Below, in pieces: positions 52,195 through 64,000 of a stretch of DNA of 64,000 bases (its first letter is position 1; each line of letters opens with the position of its first letter). A program made the position numbers and the translations under genes. Origin of the DNA: Membranipora membranacea (Eukaryota; Bryozoa; Gymnolaemata; Cheilostomatida; Membraniporidae). The stretch is taken from contig OU612074.1 of NCBI GenBank assembly GCA_914767715.1, positions 3,055,501 to 3,119,500 on the forward strand, in the 5' to 3' direction. The notes under the pieces were generated by a model, which searched no databases, was not told the DNA's origin, and was given only the letters and a program-made list of their open reading frames with translations.

Positions 52195-55100
52195 GGAGAT
52201 TACTATGATGAGTATAAATGTTATGATCTGGTCACTCTCTCTATCGCTGTCGTGTTTCCTCTGGTGAGGAAATACTTCATCGGATGGCAGCCTCTATCTC
52301 AACCTAGATTTGGTGAGTTTTGTTATTGCTTTTATAAAGTTTTGAGGTTTATTTTATAAGTTAGTTGGTCATATATCTATGCCAAGATCGGTTAGCTCAG
52401 ACACATGTCATCTATTGAAACTTTCTACCGAGTTGATTCTCACTCATAAACATGTATCTTGCTTTTTAACGACACTATATCAATCTTCGAAAACCAAAAT
52501 AGGTCTGGTATAGATATCTCACCATCGTGAGAGTTCAGTAATATCAGCCTCAAGCGAACAAAAAAGGTTTTAAGAGAATCATCTAGGTCTTTGTAAACAG
52601 AGGGTGAAGCGGACCATCAGCTTTCAGTGAATATTGTTACCAGATTTGTCTAGATCTCATTGCATAAAAACCAAGTATTGTTTTTTTGGTCATAATTTGG
52701 CAACCTGAACTACCTTGTTTTACCTCCCCAGCCTTAGGCAACAGTTCACAGACCTAACTCCCTACATCGATACTTATACAGGTTGTGATGTGATGGAGAA
52801 ATGGAAGATATTATTAGATATAGACAGAAGAAGAGCAGACAGTACAGCAGCTAATAACGCTTACTCTAAACTTATCTGGGATGTGTGGATGCCTATACTT
52901 AGATCTGCAATCAGGTATGTGTATCAGTCAGGAGTTGGAGGAGAGGGCAATCTGTTTACAATAATATGACCACAAAGTGATTCTGTGGCTGAGAGCCGAC
53001 TTGCCTACAAACTAATAACAACACCTAGCGAGGTGGCGCTTCTTTTATGACACGTCATTTTCAGACGTGGGATAGAAATCTCGCCTTGCAATCTTTCACA
53101 CCAGCTTTTGAGAACATGCTAGGTAATTTTTTTGCTGCAGACCAGAAAAATATCTACAATCAGCGCAAATATATATGACATATTCATCTTGATTGAATGT
53201 CAGTGTTTGAGTTTGAGAAAGGAGTCAGATATGTTTCAGTATCCGAGTATTGTATAAACAGCTGTTATTTTTGTACCCCATATAGTCAGTGGAATGTACG
53301 TAACCCGGACGCTCTAATAGAAGTATTAGAGTCCTGGATGACTCTGCTCCCTCCCTGGATGTTCCAGAATATTCTCGATCAGCTCGTCAACCCCAAACTA
53401 CAGATGGAGGTGGATAGATGGGACCCCTCACTGATACTATGCCTATACATGCCTGGCTACACCCCTGGCTACACCCCTGGCTGCCTCTCATGGGTAATTA
53501 AATCCCTCATTTTTCCAAAAAAAAAGCTTATAGTCTTCTACATGTATATTAGATCACATGAGTAATGACCAACTATGTTATGAATGTGTGGGTTGATCAT
53601 TTTCTTTATGATGTAGACAGCAAACTAGGCCATATCAGAATTGTCATGTGACGCATGTATTATATACGCGGAACAAAATTCAGCACTGCATATGCATGCA
53701 TGCCCCCCAAGAATTCTACCTAATCGATGCAGAGACATCAAGGAAAGGAATGACATTTAAAAATAACTAAAACATACTACATACTGTTTGCTTGTGTATC
53801 TACATATCCATTCCATTAACAGGTAATAGATTGGAGCCTCTATGGGCGCCGATCAGACACAAGCTGGCCTCAGCGTTACGAGAGTGGCACCCCTCAGATA
53901 TATCAGCTATGCTCATGATTAAGCCTTGGGCACGAGTTTTCTCTCCCGGACACATGGAGGCGTTTATGAGTAAGAATATCGTACCTAAATTCGCTCTGTG
54001 TCTGTCTGAGCTCGTCATAAATCCAGCAAATCAGACTATGGGTGAGTAACTATCTGTATAATTTTTACCGTGACACACTGCTATGCTGTCGAGGATGGCA
54101 TTATACTCTTGTCTGTTATTAAAATAATGATCATATTGATGATTATTATAATATATATATATATATATATATATTTACAATGGCGATTTGTCCACAAACC
54201 ATCTCCATAAATCTGATGGCGGGTCCACCTACATATCCTATCCTGCTTTTTTATGTGTACTGGGGTTGAAAGAACTGTAAAGCTTCTAATTATTATGAGA
54301 TTAGAAGCTGCAGGCTTTCTCACAATATCGAAGAGGTGGGAGGGGTTTATTTTACTGAAATAGTAGTTGTGTCCTCATTGATGTTAAGAGGACAACTCCT
54401 AGATTGTTAGGCAAATTAGTGTTACATAATTTGTCAATAGTAAAAAAGAAATTTCTTATTGGTTATCACTCTTCACCTGTATACTAATTCGCTAATACAA
54501 CCTGAAGCTCCCCATCGAGTTAAGATAGTACAAGAATTTATATAATAATACTCTCGTTGTCATAATCATATTATTTCACAATTGTATTTATACTCTCAGA
54601 TAACTGGAAATCAGTAATGGCCTGGCAGCCTCTTCTCTCAGACCAGATTCTAGTCTCAATGATAGATCGATGTTTCTTCCCTCGATGGTTACAGACCCTT
54701 GCGACATGGCTCAATACGTCCCCTAATTATGAGGAGGTTGGTGTGTGGTACAAAGGCTGGAAAAGTGTACTACCAGACCGACTTATTAGTCATCCTACAG
54801 TCAAAGGTGGGTAAGATCACATGACCTGGTGGTGTCATGGAAAAGTATGATTTTCAAAGTAAAGTTTATGTACATTTGTTCAGTATCTCTGTTCTGAATG
54901 ATAGGATGGATGTTTCATCTTCACAATTATGTTCCATGCCTTTAAACATCATAATGAAATAGGGAGTACATATTTATATCTGATTGTGTAAGGAGTGTCT
55001 TGAATCAGGTGCAGAAAATGTAATTTGGATTTTTCCTTTGCGATTTAAAACAGATCATCTTCTAAAATCATGAAGGTTTATCATTGGAACACCGGAAAAT

Positions 55101-56764
55101 TATTTGGAATACTGAAATAATCAAACTGAGATTTCATATGAATAGGGCTTAACATGATTTTAAGACCTTCAAAACTTGTTTCTTAAACTAACCATCTTTG
55201 TGTCCTTAACACCATCATGTGGTATACCAGGTCAGCCAGCCTTATAGGGTGCTGCCATGCTGCTGATTGTTGTTTGGTTATTTGTCTGTTTATTTATGTT
55301 ACCCTGAGAACTCATCAATCTGTCTTAATGTTCACATTGGGCTTTTCAAAATTACACGCAATGTCAAATAATAATCAGATAATTTTTCTCTTTTTATAGA
55401 GAGGTTAGCCTCAGCTTTGAATATAATGAACTCAGCAGTGAGCAATCCGGGGGCACCGCTACACGCCCCACCCATTCCACAGCCACCTATACCTGGTCAG
55501 ATACCATCCATACTAAGCTCCATATACGGGTATGTATAGCACTGGCTTGTTTTGGCTTTTGATTTTCAAATCGGCGGTAGCAGTGTCTGGGCCCTAATGC
55601 TGGGTAAACCAGCCGTGTAGTTGCCTATACTCTCTCAAGAACTCTAACATGCAAGGCCATAATTTGACATGTCAAGAGTGTTCTCTGCAATGTGTTGTGT
55701 TATAATGGCGGTGTATGGTTAGACCTCTTAGCTGGAGTATTTCGTTGGCTAAATGGACTTTTTGTAAAGAGTTGCATTGGAGCCAGCCGGAATTTTGAAG
55801 AGTGATCCATGATATGCCAACTCATTCAAGAATAAAGATGACAAAAATGTTTCTGATTTTTACGGTTGGAAATCCCATACCGCCTTTAATTTTCATCTTG
55901 TGTGGCCAAATGATGATTCTTAATCTTGATTGAAAACCCCGCCTGAGACCTCCTCTTACCAAGAAAGCACGATTATGCTATCGTTGACCGCCTGACATAA
56001 AACTTTGTAACCTGAGATCAACCAGCATGTATCAGATTTCTAACTATGAGTTTACAACCAGGACTACATGCTTAGCAATAAAAGTCTATTTATAATTTTC
56101 TTTGATTCGCAGAAGCAATATCCCTGATTACTCATCAATGACCACGCCTCCACCTCCAGTACCTGAGGCTAGGAGGAAGACAAGTGATGAGCCTAAGGCG
56201 CCGCCCCTCAGTGGGCAGGATCCGTCCCCTGGTGGCTATGAAAGCAGCTGAAGAGAATTTGGAGTTTTTTCCACTTGTTGGTAAAACCCATTAGGCCAGA
56301 CAGGTCAGCACTCGCTATCATTAGCTCTGTAACGTAGCTCTCCATGTTCATTCAATTTTGCTATAAGAAAAAATTTTGAATCAGTTATTTGATTGGTCTC
56401 AAATGATCTGCCATCGAATCCTATCCGACCTTTTTGATAAGTTTTACATGCATGAATTGTCTGAAAAGGGCACTCCAATCCAATATGCAGCAATATTATC
56501 TAGAGGTGTAGCTGCAGTGGTAATAAATTTCATCGTAACTGAAAAATTGATTTATTGAAGATTTCTTGAGTATATCTACTCATCATTTCAAATTTGTTTT
56601 TCCCGATATTTGATATTTATCTAACTTTTCTCCTATAATTTTTTCAGGTATATCAATGCCGCAGCGTACATATATCTATAGATAGAGGAGTTATATATGT
56701 GTATGATACAGGAAGTTGGCTCCCCATATCTCTTAATCAGCTCATCACTAAAGCCAGCTACTGA

Positions 56765-58610
56765 TCTGACAACTTTATCTATATCTACTGAAACCTGATG
56801 GGGTGTGACACTATCGGAACCAAAGTCTGTAAACATGTGTCAAAATCATCTCCAGCTAAAGAATGTAGTGTAATGTACTGTATTGGAACAGCTGCAAATT
56901 TCCTTTGCAAAATGACTCATGCTTAGTGTATGGATATATTTAATTTAATACAGAGAGAGGAGTTATGACATGGTCGTAAATGGATAGCTAGGGAAAGTCC
57001 ATCTTGGGTATAACTTTCGCTGAGCATACTCTCCTAACAGTACTTTTGTTGGATATATTTGATAGATGGGTATTCAATCAGTTCTGTAATATTATGTCAG
57101 AATACTTTTATTGTCGGCAGAACATATTTCATATGTTAAGCAATTGTCGGGGGTTATACTTGGTACTCTTTCCTAAAAGTATGCATATATTAAAATTCAG
57201 AAGTTTTCAATCAAATAGCGCAATGTGTGAGGATTGCCGGAAAATCTAGTGTTGTGTGAGTTAAAAAGAGAAATGTGTCCATTGTCTCTATCGTTAAAAC
57301 GGACAATCCACAGCGCTTTATGAATAGCCTTTTATTATGCAGTTGCTCTTTCTATTGGGCCTCAGGCTGCAGTGGCCAGTATTGGGATTTATTTTGCCAT
57401 CATCAAGAGTTATTGGGTAAACACTGAACAAACCACGGGCAGTCCCCTCCATCTTTTTTGGAAAAGTTCAAACACAATATCTTGCACAGCGTTGCGTAGC
57501 GTCTTTTGCAATCTGCTTCCACCAGCCCTCCTGTTTTACATCAATATAAGTTAAATAACCTGATTTTGAGGTAAAATTATTATGTTAAAAGTTGGCTTAG
57601 CAAGGAGGACGCTCTGTTGACCCTAATATAAAGCCTTGCAAAAGAGAGTAATTCATAGGCTCCAAGGGACAAGGGGGACCACACAATCTTGAGATGGTAC
57701 GACATTTGATATATTCAAAGCAAACTGACTGTAGTTTATCCTGTAATAACTGTATCAGATGTGATTTGGAATATACCACATACAGTAGTGTGCATACCGC
57801 TGCACAACACACAGGTCTTCAGTTAGAAACCATGAGTCAAGTGCAATTTCGAGTTCAACCTTCTCATAGCCGGCCCCAGCAACATGAAGCCACTCCTGTT
57901 TATTGATGAACATCTCAATCCATTACTGCTAGTCCTTAGTGCATATTTGTCAGTTTAGGCATTTCAACATAATCGGTATGTTCTCGCTGTTGAGCAGCCA
58001 GGAAGGCTTCCAACTGTTCATTGTTTCGCTGAAACAATAACCTCCCAATGCCTGTTCTCTGAGCCAAACCAGCGCAGAGAGGTTTGCTTCCATCAACTCA
58101 TTACCACCAGCATAAAGTCGATTGTCAAGGCACCAGCCGCTCGTGTCGAGTAAATCTTCCTTTTTTCAGATATAAACTCAATTATTCTTGACTGCAAAAT
58201 GCTTACTTGCTGTATCTAAAGCTGCTTATGTGCTCAAGGCATTAAAAAAAAATCATCATTATCTCATTTATCTTTTAACATCAAATTTTTGTTATCAGTG
58301 TAATTATGCTGGTGTTTGAATTACAGATATTCATTTACAGATTTATTTGTATTCCACTGTTGAAATACCCTGGGGTATGTATATTACATGAAAAAGTTGG
58401 CGAGCTCTGGTAATTATAAATCCATTGACATGTATTTTACATCCTATTGACAATTGCAAAACTGCAATTTTTATTTCCTCCTTCCAAATAAGGGTATGAA
58501 ATGTCTTAATCAGGACTAAGAGCACAATAATATGACTAATATCAAAACAAGGAAAAAAACTGTTGTCACTTGTATCAACACAATTATTTTTGAGCCTGCT
58601 ACTCGGTGAC
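56765..58610. repeat. TFIP11 downstream region, part of a segmental duplication
   Basis: No gene was recognised. 57147-57926 matches 60873-61629 at high identity, and 56610-56820 matches 60665-60860. A minus-strand open stretch (57812-57597) with Cys and Pro is shared by both copies but broken in the second. Confidence 0.6.
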
Positions 58611-58617
58611 TATAAGA
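58611..58617 (+). promoter_or_regulatory. TATA-like box of the ankyrin-like gene
   Basis: TATAAGA lies 70 bp before the ATG at 58681, which would put transcription start near 58640 and give a short leader. Confidence 0.4.
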
Positions 58618-58680
58618 GCATAAGTTTCTCGTTACTTCAGCTTATCGCTGACTGACTTTCAAAGCTCTTCGAGAATAACC

Positions 58681-59541
58681 ATGGATAGAAACATCACCTA
58701 CCCTTTGTATCCCAGCCAACCCGACTCACAAAATCTGTCGTGTACCTGGGCTGACGTTATGAGCTTTCTAATGCACACTGTCAACTACAGCGAAGTGGAT
58801 GCTATTAAAATCAAAGAACAACTTCAGCAACTGATATCAGAGCAAGAGCTTAGCAACAAGCCCATTCTCCTTCTATCAGCAGATACGGAAGAGTTACGGC
58901 TTGTGACCGTTATACTTGCATGCGTAAATCCTCTATACAGGAGACAGCTTGTGAGTGGCTGGTTTGATTATGCCCTGCAGCAACCCTTCCAAGTCAAAGA
59001 AGGGCTTGTGAAAGCTTTGATGGAATCGTTGTCACTGGAAGAGAGAATGGATATCGTAATGGAAACTCACACCACGGAATATGGCTATTCCGGGAAACTC
59101 CTCAATCAGTTTCTATGTAGATGGAGCCACGAGATGGTGTGTTCTATGCTGGAGTCACTGGAAACCATTGACAACCGATACCAGGTGCTCTCCTACCACA
59201 ACGAGACAGGTACTCCTCTCCACTGTGCTGTCGACTGGTCAAACTGCACAAAGCAAACCTTGAGGGCCATATTAGAGTCTGTGGATCAAGACCAACGCTA
59301 CCAACTACTACAAATAAAGGGAGCTCGATGTCTGACAGCTCTGCATGTGGCAGTTCTGACCCGACAGCACGACATGATTGAGACTATGAGGGATGTGCTG
59401 AGCGCTGAGCAGTGGATGGATCTTCTCACCATGCCTGAACCTGGACATGGGAGGTGGGCAACAGATACAGAAGCAAGGACTCTGTATGAAGGCTACAGGA
59501 CTGAAGCAATATCTGCCTCAGATATGATCAGCAACCAGTAA
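58681..59541 (+). CDS. Ankyrin-like repeat protein, single exon, 286 aa
   Basis: The ATG sits in a good Kozak context (ACCATGG). The N-terminal 100 residues are helical and not recognised. The C-terminal half has two ankyrin-type units, GTPLHCAVDW (about residues 178-187) and LTALHVAVL, each followed by a helix (LRAILESVD, MIETMRDVLS). Between them lies a third helical pair beginning SGKLLNQFLCRW. Such repeats usually bind other proteins; no enzyme domain, signal peptide or TM helix is seen, so a cytosolic adaptor role is only inference. A GTAAGT donor shortly after the stop (59547) may mark a 3' UTR intron. AATAAA follows at 59703-59708. A broken partial paralog lies at 62090-62456. Confidence 0.7.
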   Translation: MDRNITYPLYPSQPDSQNLSCTWADVMSFLMHTVNYSEVDAIKIKEQLQQLISEQELSNKPILLLSADTEELRLVTVILACVNPLYRRQLVSGWFDYALQQPFQVKEGLVKALMESLSLEERMDIVMETHTTEYGYSGKLLNQFLCRWSHEMVCSMLESLETIDNRYQVLSYHNETGTPLHCAVDWSNCTKQTLRAILESVDQDQRYQLLQIKGARCLTALHVAVLTRQHDMIETMRDVLSAEQWMDLLTMPEPGHGRWATDTEARTLYEGYRTEAISASDMISNQ

Positions 59542-60540
59542 AGTGGTAAGTCTAGATTCTAGATGGAAGTGTATCAGATGATGACCAGCACTTTGATACT
59601 GGGGCTCATAGGTCACGTTACCTACCAAATCCATATGCTGCCTTCTGGTCTGCCAGTATCAATCAGCTCCATTCTCAGTTTTGATTTTTTTTGGTAAGCT
59701 GCAATAAAATTCCTTTAGAGCAGGGGACTAAAGATAGGGGTATGTTCATCCTATGGTAAATCAATTACGCGCTGTAGCTCTTGCATTTACTTGAATATTT
59801 TTTATCTTATTGCCATGACAGTGTAGAGAGACACCACATTCGCTATGGATAGAAGATTCCTCACATATTGATCGTCATATATATATAGATATACAATGAT
59901 GTTTATCACATGAGCCAGGCTGACAAAGATAAATAATGTGAGAGGTCAGCGAGCTGAGTTCCACAGAGATTATTGGAAAACTCTGCATGTTTTATTGTCA
60001 TGTCATAACATAATCACCAGTTTATTTGAATAACATTATTATAAGTGAATGTATTAGTCAAATTGGTTTTTGCAGTGTTCAGTAGAAATCATCTTATCAA
60101 TGTCGTATCATCACCAATGATAACTCTTTAGAATTATATTCATTTATTCAAAATATATCCACCATAGAACATACATATCCGCCAATTGTTGTTTCTACTT
60201 GTTGTAATGGCCATTTCATTTTCGCCGGCAAGTGCTAGTTTGAGTGCGCTTAATCCTATCTTTAAATTGTTCAACATATTTCACCTTCAACTGAATGCCA
60301 CTTGATAGAGAGAGATTTTCACCAGTTTTTTTTCTGTATGTTGCATGACACCACTCCTTACACCTGATTTCAATTATTTGTTCAAATATAGTTTTGAAAA
60401 ATGGATAACTTTGTTAAGAAAACTAGGGAAGTTGTGACATAGAGAAGGGAAGTTTAAACTTTATATGGTAGAGCGCTTTCTCAGACACTTGTGTATGTTT
60501 GAGTCCTTGACGACGCAGCAAAGAATAACACTGGGTTTAT
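59542..60540. other. Downstream region of the ankyrin-like gene
   Basis: A poly(A) signal lies at 59703-59708 and the rest is AT-rich. No other feature could be supported. Confidence 0.4.
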
Positions 60541-61629
60541 ATATATACTACTCATCAATGACCACGCCCCCACCTCCTCCACCTCCAGTACCTCAGGCTA
60601 GAAACAAGACGAGTGATGAGCCAAAGGCACCGCCCCCCAGTGGGGCAGGATTTGATATATACCTAACTTTTCTCCTATAATTATTTCAGGTATATCAATG
60701 CCGCAGCGTACATATATCTGTAGATAGAGGAGTTATATATGTGTATGATACAGGAAGTTGGCTCCCCATATCTCTTAATCAGCTCATCACTAAAGCCAGC
60801 TACTGATCTGACAACTTTATCTATATCTACTGAAACCTGATGGGGTGTGACACTATCGGAAACAAATTTGGTCGGGGGTTATACTTGGTACTCTTTCCTA
60901 AAAGAATGGCATATATTAAACTCAGAAATTTTCAATCAAATAGTGCAAAGTGTCGTGATTCCGAAAAAACCTACAGCTAGTTGTGTGAGTTTAAAAGAGA
61001 AATGTCGATCTGTCTATCGATAGCGCTTTTTTAATAGCCTTCTGATTATATTGGATGAAAGGCTGCAGCACCCAGTAATGCAATTTATTTTGCCATCATC
61101 AAGAGTTATGGGGGAAACACCGAACAAACCAAGGGTAGTCCCCTTCATCTTTTCAATAAAGTTGAAACCACATCTTGCACTGTGTAGCGCTTTGTCTTTG
61201 CAATCTGCTTCCACCAGCCCTCCTGTTTTACACCAATACATGCTAAGTGACCTGATTTCAAGGTACTATTATTATGTCATAAGTTGGCTTAGCAAGGAGG
61301 ACGCTCTGCTGACACTAAGATAAAGCCTTACAAAAGAGAGTAATTCATAGGCTCCAAGGGACAAGGGGGACCACACAATCTTGAGATGGTACGACATTCT
61401 TTATATTGAAAGCAAACTGACTGTAGTTTATCCTGTAATTGTTGTATCTGTTGTGATTTGGTATATACCAGATACAGTAGTGCGCATACCACTGCACAAC
61501 ACACAGGTCTTCAGCTAGAAACCAAGAGTCAAGTGCAGTTTCGAGGCGTTCTCTAGTACAGCCTCCTCATGGCCGGCCCCAGCAACATGAAGCCACTCCT
61601 GTTTATTGATGAACATCTCAATCCATTAT
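60540..61629 (+). pseudogene. Duplicated TFIP11 3' end and downstream sequence
   Basis: It contains a copy of the exon 14 proline-rich part (TTPPPPPPPVP ... DEPKAPP). The last part of exon 14 is deleted and it joins intron 14 directly at about 60650. A copy of exon 15 follows (about 60690-60806, acceptor TTATTTCAG, stop kept), then the downstream block that matches 57147-57926. It lacks the 56823-57146 block present in the first copy. Confidence 0.8.
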
Positions 61630-62089
61630 CGCTTTTTAAAACTTTTTGATATTGTATTGGGGATCATGTCTAATAGTTATTTTCACAGTTGAAACCTCCC
61701 AAATATTTGACGTTGAGTCGCAGTGACCACTGAAAGTTCATTTTGGGGCAAAAAGTGCCCTTTTTAAATTGAGAACTCTGTGCCATGCTATTGAGGTATT
61801 TGATTAGTTTTTGCTTTCACCATATAGAGGAGGCATGGCACTAACTGGAGGAGCAACATTTTAGTGAAACTTCATAATTTTAGGCCTCCTGTCTTTGAGA
61901 CTTAAACTTGATTTTTGCAATAGTAAAAGGGCAATTTTTGACCCCTCATTACATGTGACCCCAATAATGCAGAAACTAAAATTTCCAATTTATTATAACA
62001 TTTTGGTCTTGCACTGTCACTTCCATCAATAATCTTACCAGATTACAGATCCTGGTTGTCACAACTGTAACAAATAATAACCCAAATCA

Positions 62090-62510
62090 GCTTGTGAGTG
62101 GGTTTGATTATGCCCTGCAGCAACCTTTCCGAGTCAAAGAAGGGCTCGTGAGAGCTTTGATGGAATCGTTGCAACTTGAAGAGAGAATGGATATGGTAAT
62201 GGAAACTCGCACCACGGAATATTGCGGATCTGGGAAACTCCTCAATCAGTTTCTATGTAGATGGAGCCCCAAGATGGTGTGTTCTATGCTTGAGTCACTG
62301 GAAACCATTGACAACCGATACCAGGTGCTCTCCTACCACAACGAGACAGGTACTCCTCTCCACTGTGCTGTCGACTGGTCAAACTGCACAAAGCAAACCT
62401 TGAGGGCCATGTTAGAATCTGTGGATCAGGATAACGCTACCCACTACTCCAAATAAAGGGAGTTTGATGTCTGACAGCTCTGCATGTGGCAGTTCAGTTT
62501 AGTTCTGTGA
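62090..62510 (+). pseudogene. Truncated, frame-shifted copy of the ankyrin-like gene
   Basis: It matches codons from about residue 90 of the 58681-59541 gene. It has a 3-bp deletion at the start (SGWFDY becomes SGFDY) and a 2-bp deletion after ESVDQD that leads to an early stop at 62454-62456. Homology resumes in another frame (CTGACAGCTCTGCATGTGGC, to about 62493). It lacks the N-terminal third and a start. Confidence 0.85.
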
Positions 62511-63310
62511 CGTCAGCTGTCATCTGAGGCGAATGCATGCAACACATTATGGATCAAAGATGAGACTATTCTCTTTCCTTGCCCATTGATAAATATTCCA
62601 CTACTGTGTATGTGGTTGGTGGCAAATTTCAGAATGCTTGGCCTGAATGTAGAGCTCCGACACATGCTCCTGTGCAGGCATGACCACCGGATGTCTAGCT
62701 TCATAGCTCGAGAGAGAATTGGTGAGATTAGCCCCAACTTGGATCCAATTTGGATAAGGGTGAACAATGCTGTAGAGGTGAGCCGGCTGAGAGTTTGTCT
62801 ATTTCATATGTGAAGTAGCTCTTTTGTAGTAGTTACAGAAAAGTTGAGAATACTTTCCCAGTTTCTGGGAGTATATCTCTCTTTTCTGTGTTGCTGCGAG
62901 AATCTCAGCATGCGGCTGACATCTCGGATGGCTTGCTTCCATGAGCTGAATCTGTCGAATTGAGCAAGGACATCGATGATGCTATCGGACAATTTTGCAT
63001 GAGTGAAGACTCTTCCCATCTCAAAATCGTTTTCATTGAGAGTGAAGATCTTTGGTTGTTCTGACATCTGAAATGCTGGGTAGGTCAGAAACTCGGGTAC
63101 GTAGAGCCATGGCGAGCCTTATAGCTGAGTGGCAGTAGAGCCTCGGTCAACAATATTGATTGCAGGGTTCTCCTTTGTAGAGACATGATACCACTGCTGA
63201 GTGTCTGTGGCGTCCTTTATACACAGCACCCTGTTGCAGACATCTGTGTGGTCGGTTTTACCTTCATTGGCGACATTTCGGTCTTTGTTTGAGGTAATTA
63301 GATTCAATGG
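62500..63310 (-). pseudogene. BEL/Pao LTR retrotransposon pol remnant
   Basis: On the minus strand three frame pieces line up in the order of BEL/Pao pol. 63307-63119 has WYHVSTKENPA-IVDRGSTATQL (end of the RNase H region). 63067-62804 has RFSSWKQAIRDVSRMLRF (the linker typical of this superfamily). About 62730-62600 reads like the start of the integrase zinc region (ARHPVVMPAQEHV). Frames are broken between the pieces and no LTR was found. Confidence 0.6.
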
Positions 63311-64000
63311 TTTGGCTTTTATCGATGTGTAAAATTCCTATCTCATCCCCTTCTCAATTAAAATTCAGAATGCAAATTTTCTTAGTGGTTATCAAATCAC
63401 TTAAAGCCCGATGCATACAATGCTCCAATGTAATGGGGAAACACACATTATAAAATGAATGGGAACAGGAGACAATGTCATCTTTTTAATCGTGCAGATA
63501 AATCATTTGGGCGAAAGCTCTTATATGTGATGACATCTGCATGCCTGGCAATAGTAAGATGTAAATTCGCCTTTCGATGTAAAAAGATGAGTTACTTTTA
63601 ATCTTTCTGGAAAGATGGGCTGGCAGAAACATACCCAGTACTATTCAAACACCATATTTGCAGCCTCTATGGATCAGAAACCACTAATGTTCAAGCATCA
63701 ATATTTGAAACCCATTCAGTCTTCACGCAAAATAGTGACAATGAACTGCTCAGAGTGTGTAAACAGTCTTGTCACAACACCAGCAATCAGCCAGTTGAGT
63801 GTTAACGGACGTATGAAGCAACTTGGTAAATTCATGATTCCTGTTAATACCGACCATCCAAAACCTGCCACCAAGCGCCCAGAGTGTTAGGTCCAGCTAG
63901 TTCGAAATTATATAGAGAGTTTCCCGTATTTGGGGCCAAACTATGTGAGATAAGACACCAATAGGATTTTCTATCAAAGAGGTCTCACTATCCCATTTAT
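63311..64000. other. Window end, no gene recognised
   Basis: There is a 91-codon plus-strand frame (63615-63890) without family resemblance. It may be more of the BEL/Pao remnant read on the wrong strand. Nothing else could be supported. Confidence 0.3.

Larger units (their letters stand above)
47182..56764 (+). pseudogene. TFIP11: TFIP11 (tuftelin-interacting protein 11) homolog, 15 exons, four disabling lesions
   Basis: Exons: 47182-47357, 48322-48558, 48895-49043, 49532-49651, 50247-50411, 50883-51051, 51486-51681, 52195-52312, 52782-52914, 53286-53493, 53823-54041, 54600-54806, 55400-55529, 56113-56303, 56648-56764; about 844 codons, as in the family. TFIP11 drives disassembly of the lariat spliceosome with DHX15. 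Seen: an acidic N terminus (FEVTDYDYENEFN), a G-patch in exon 3 ([13 protein letters not shown]), QVKVIDMTG in exon 5, the GCFC-type helical region in exons 6-12 (WMPILRSAIR, NILDQLVNPKL, EWHPSD, SPNYEEV) and the IDRGVIYVY C terminus. Lesions: TAG at 47287-47289 in place of a conserved Tyr, one missing base in exon 10 near 53425-53432, a frame switch in exon 14 near 56205-56235, and TAG at 56292-56294. Splice sites and phases are otherwise intact, so it is either a recent pseudogene or an error-bearing assembly. Confidence 0.85.

Noticed and set aside
54143-54173. (AT)n tract in TFIP11 intron 11 as a regulatory site
   Set aside because: It is a plain dinucleotide microsatellite.
63615-63890. 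91-codon plus-strand frame as a gene
   Set aside because: It has no recognisable domain, start context or splice signals, and it lies next to a minus-strand BEL/Pao remnant.
1-64000. CRISPR array, bacterial operon or phage features
   Set aside because: Introns, SINEs and animal genes show a eukaryotic nuclear origin; the tandem repeats found lack spacer structure.

Overview
The window is nuclear DNA of an animal, AT-rich and dense in transposable elements. The evidence is spliceosomal introns with GT/AG borders, tRNA-derived SINEs, and single-copy eukaryotic genes that match animal families (SLC36, UFSP1, CCDC115, TFIP11). The transposon set (a tyrosine-recombinase retrotransposon, a Ty3/Gypsy element, a BEL/Pao remnant and many foldback or TIR elements) fits a marine invertebrate. 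A sponge or another early-branching animal is my guess, not a demonstrated assignment.

Layout. 1-4976: an Ngaro/DIRS-like tyrosine-recombinase (YR) retrotransposon, cut by the left window edge, with SGNH hydrolase, Gag, RT/RNase H and recombinase ORFs and a B1-A2-B2-like 3' end. 5802-7035: a 1.2-kb TIR element. 7392-14065 (+): an intact 10-exon SLC36-type amino acid transporter of 487 aa. 15863-18871 (-): a multi-exon gene of unknown function. 19-33 kb: a transposon graveyard that includes a three-level nest (27358-31907) and LINE reverse transcriptase fragments. 33801-36420 (-): a five-exon UFSP1-like UFM1 protease with one in-frame TGA. 36889-39308 (-): a two-exon CCDC115/Vma22-like V-ATPase assembly factor. 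41006-46887 (-): a complete Ty3/Gypsy element with 269-bp LTRs and a 5-bp target duplication. It carries an extra SGNH hydrolase ORF downstream of pol. 47182-56764 (+): a 15-exon TFIP11 homolog with four disabling lesions. 58681-59541 (+): an ankyrin-like gene, with a broken partial copy at 62090-62456. The TFIP11 3' end and the ankyrin-like gene belong to a tandem segmental duplication (56.1-59.5 kb and 60.5-62.5 kb). 62500-63310 (-): a BEL/Pao remnant.

The host genes are unrelated housekeeping genes: lysosomal or plasma-membrane amino acid transport, UFMylation, V-ATPase assembly and spliceosome disassembly. No operon logic is expected. The most unusual signal is in the retroelements. Two unrelated classes, YR and Gypsy, each carry an SGNH hydrolase reading frame. 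In both, the frame opens directly after an in-frame TAG that is also a good 3' splice site, which suggests expression from spliced RNA. The Gypsy element also joins gag and pol by a single TGA followed by CTA, in the same frame, which looks like stop-codon readthrough. All exon models were assembled by eye from splice signals and family resemblance, so borders may be off by a few bases.
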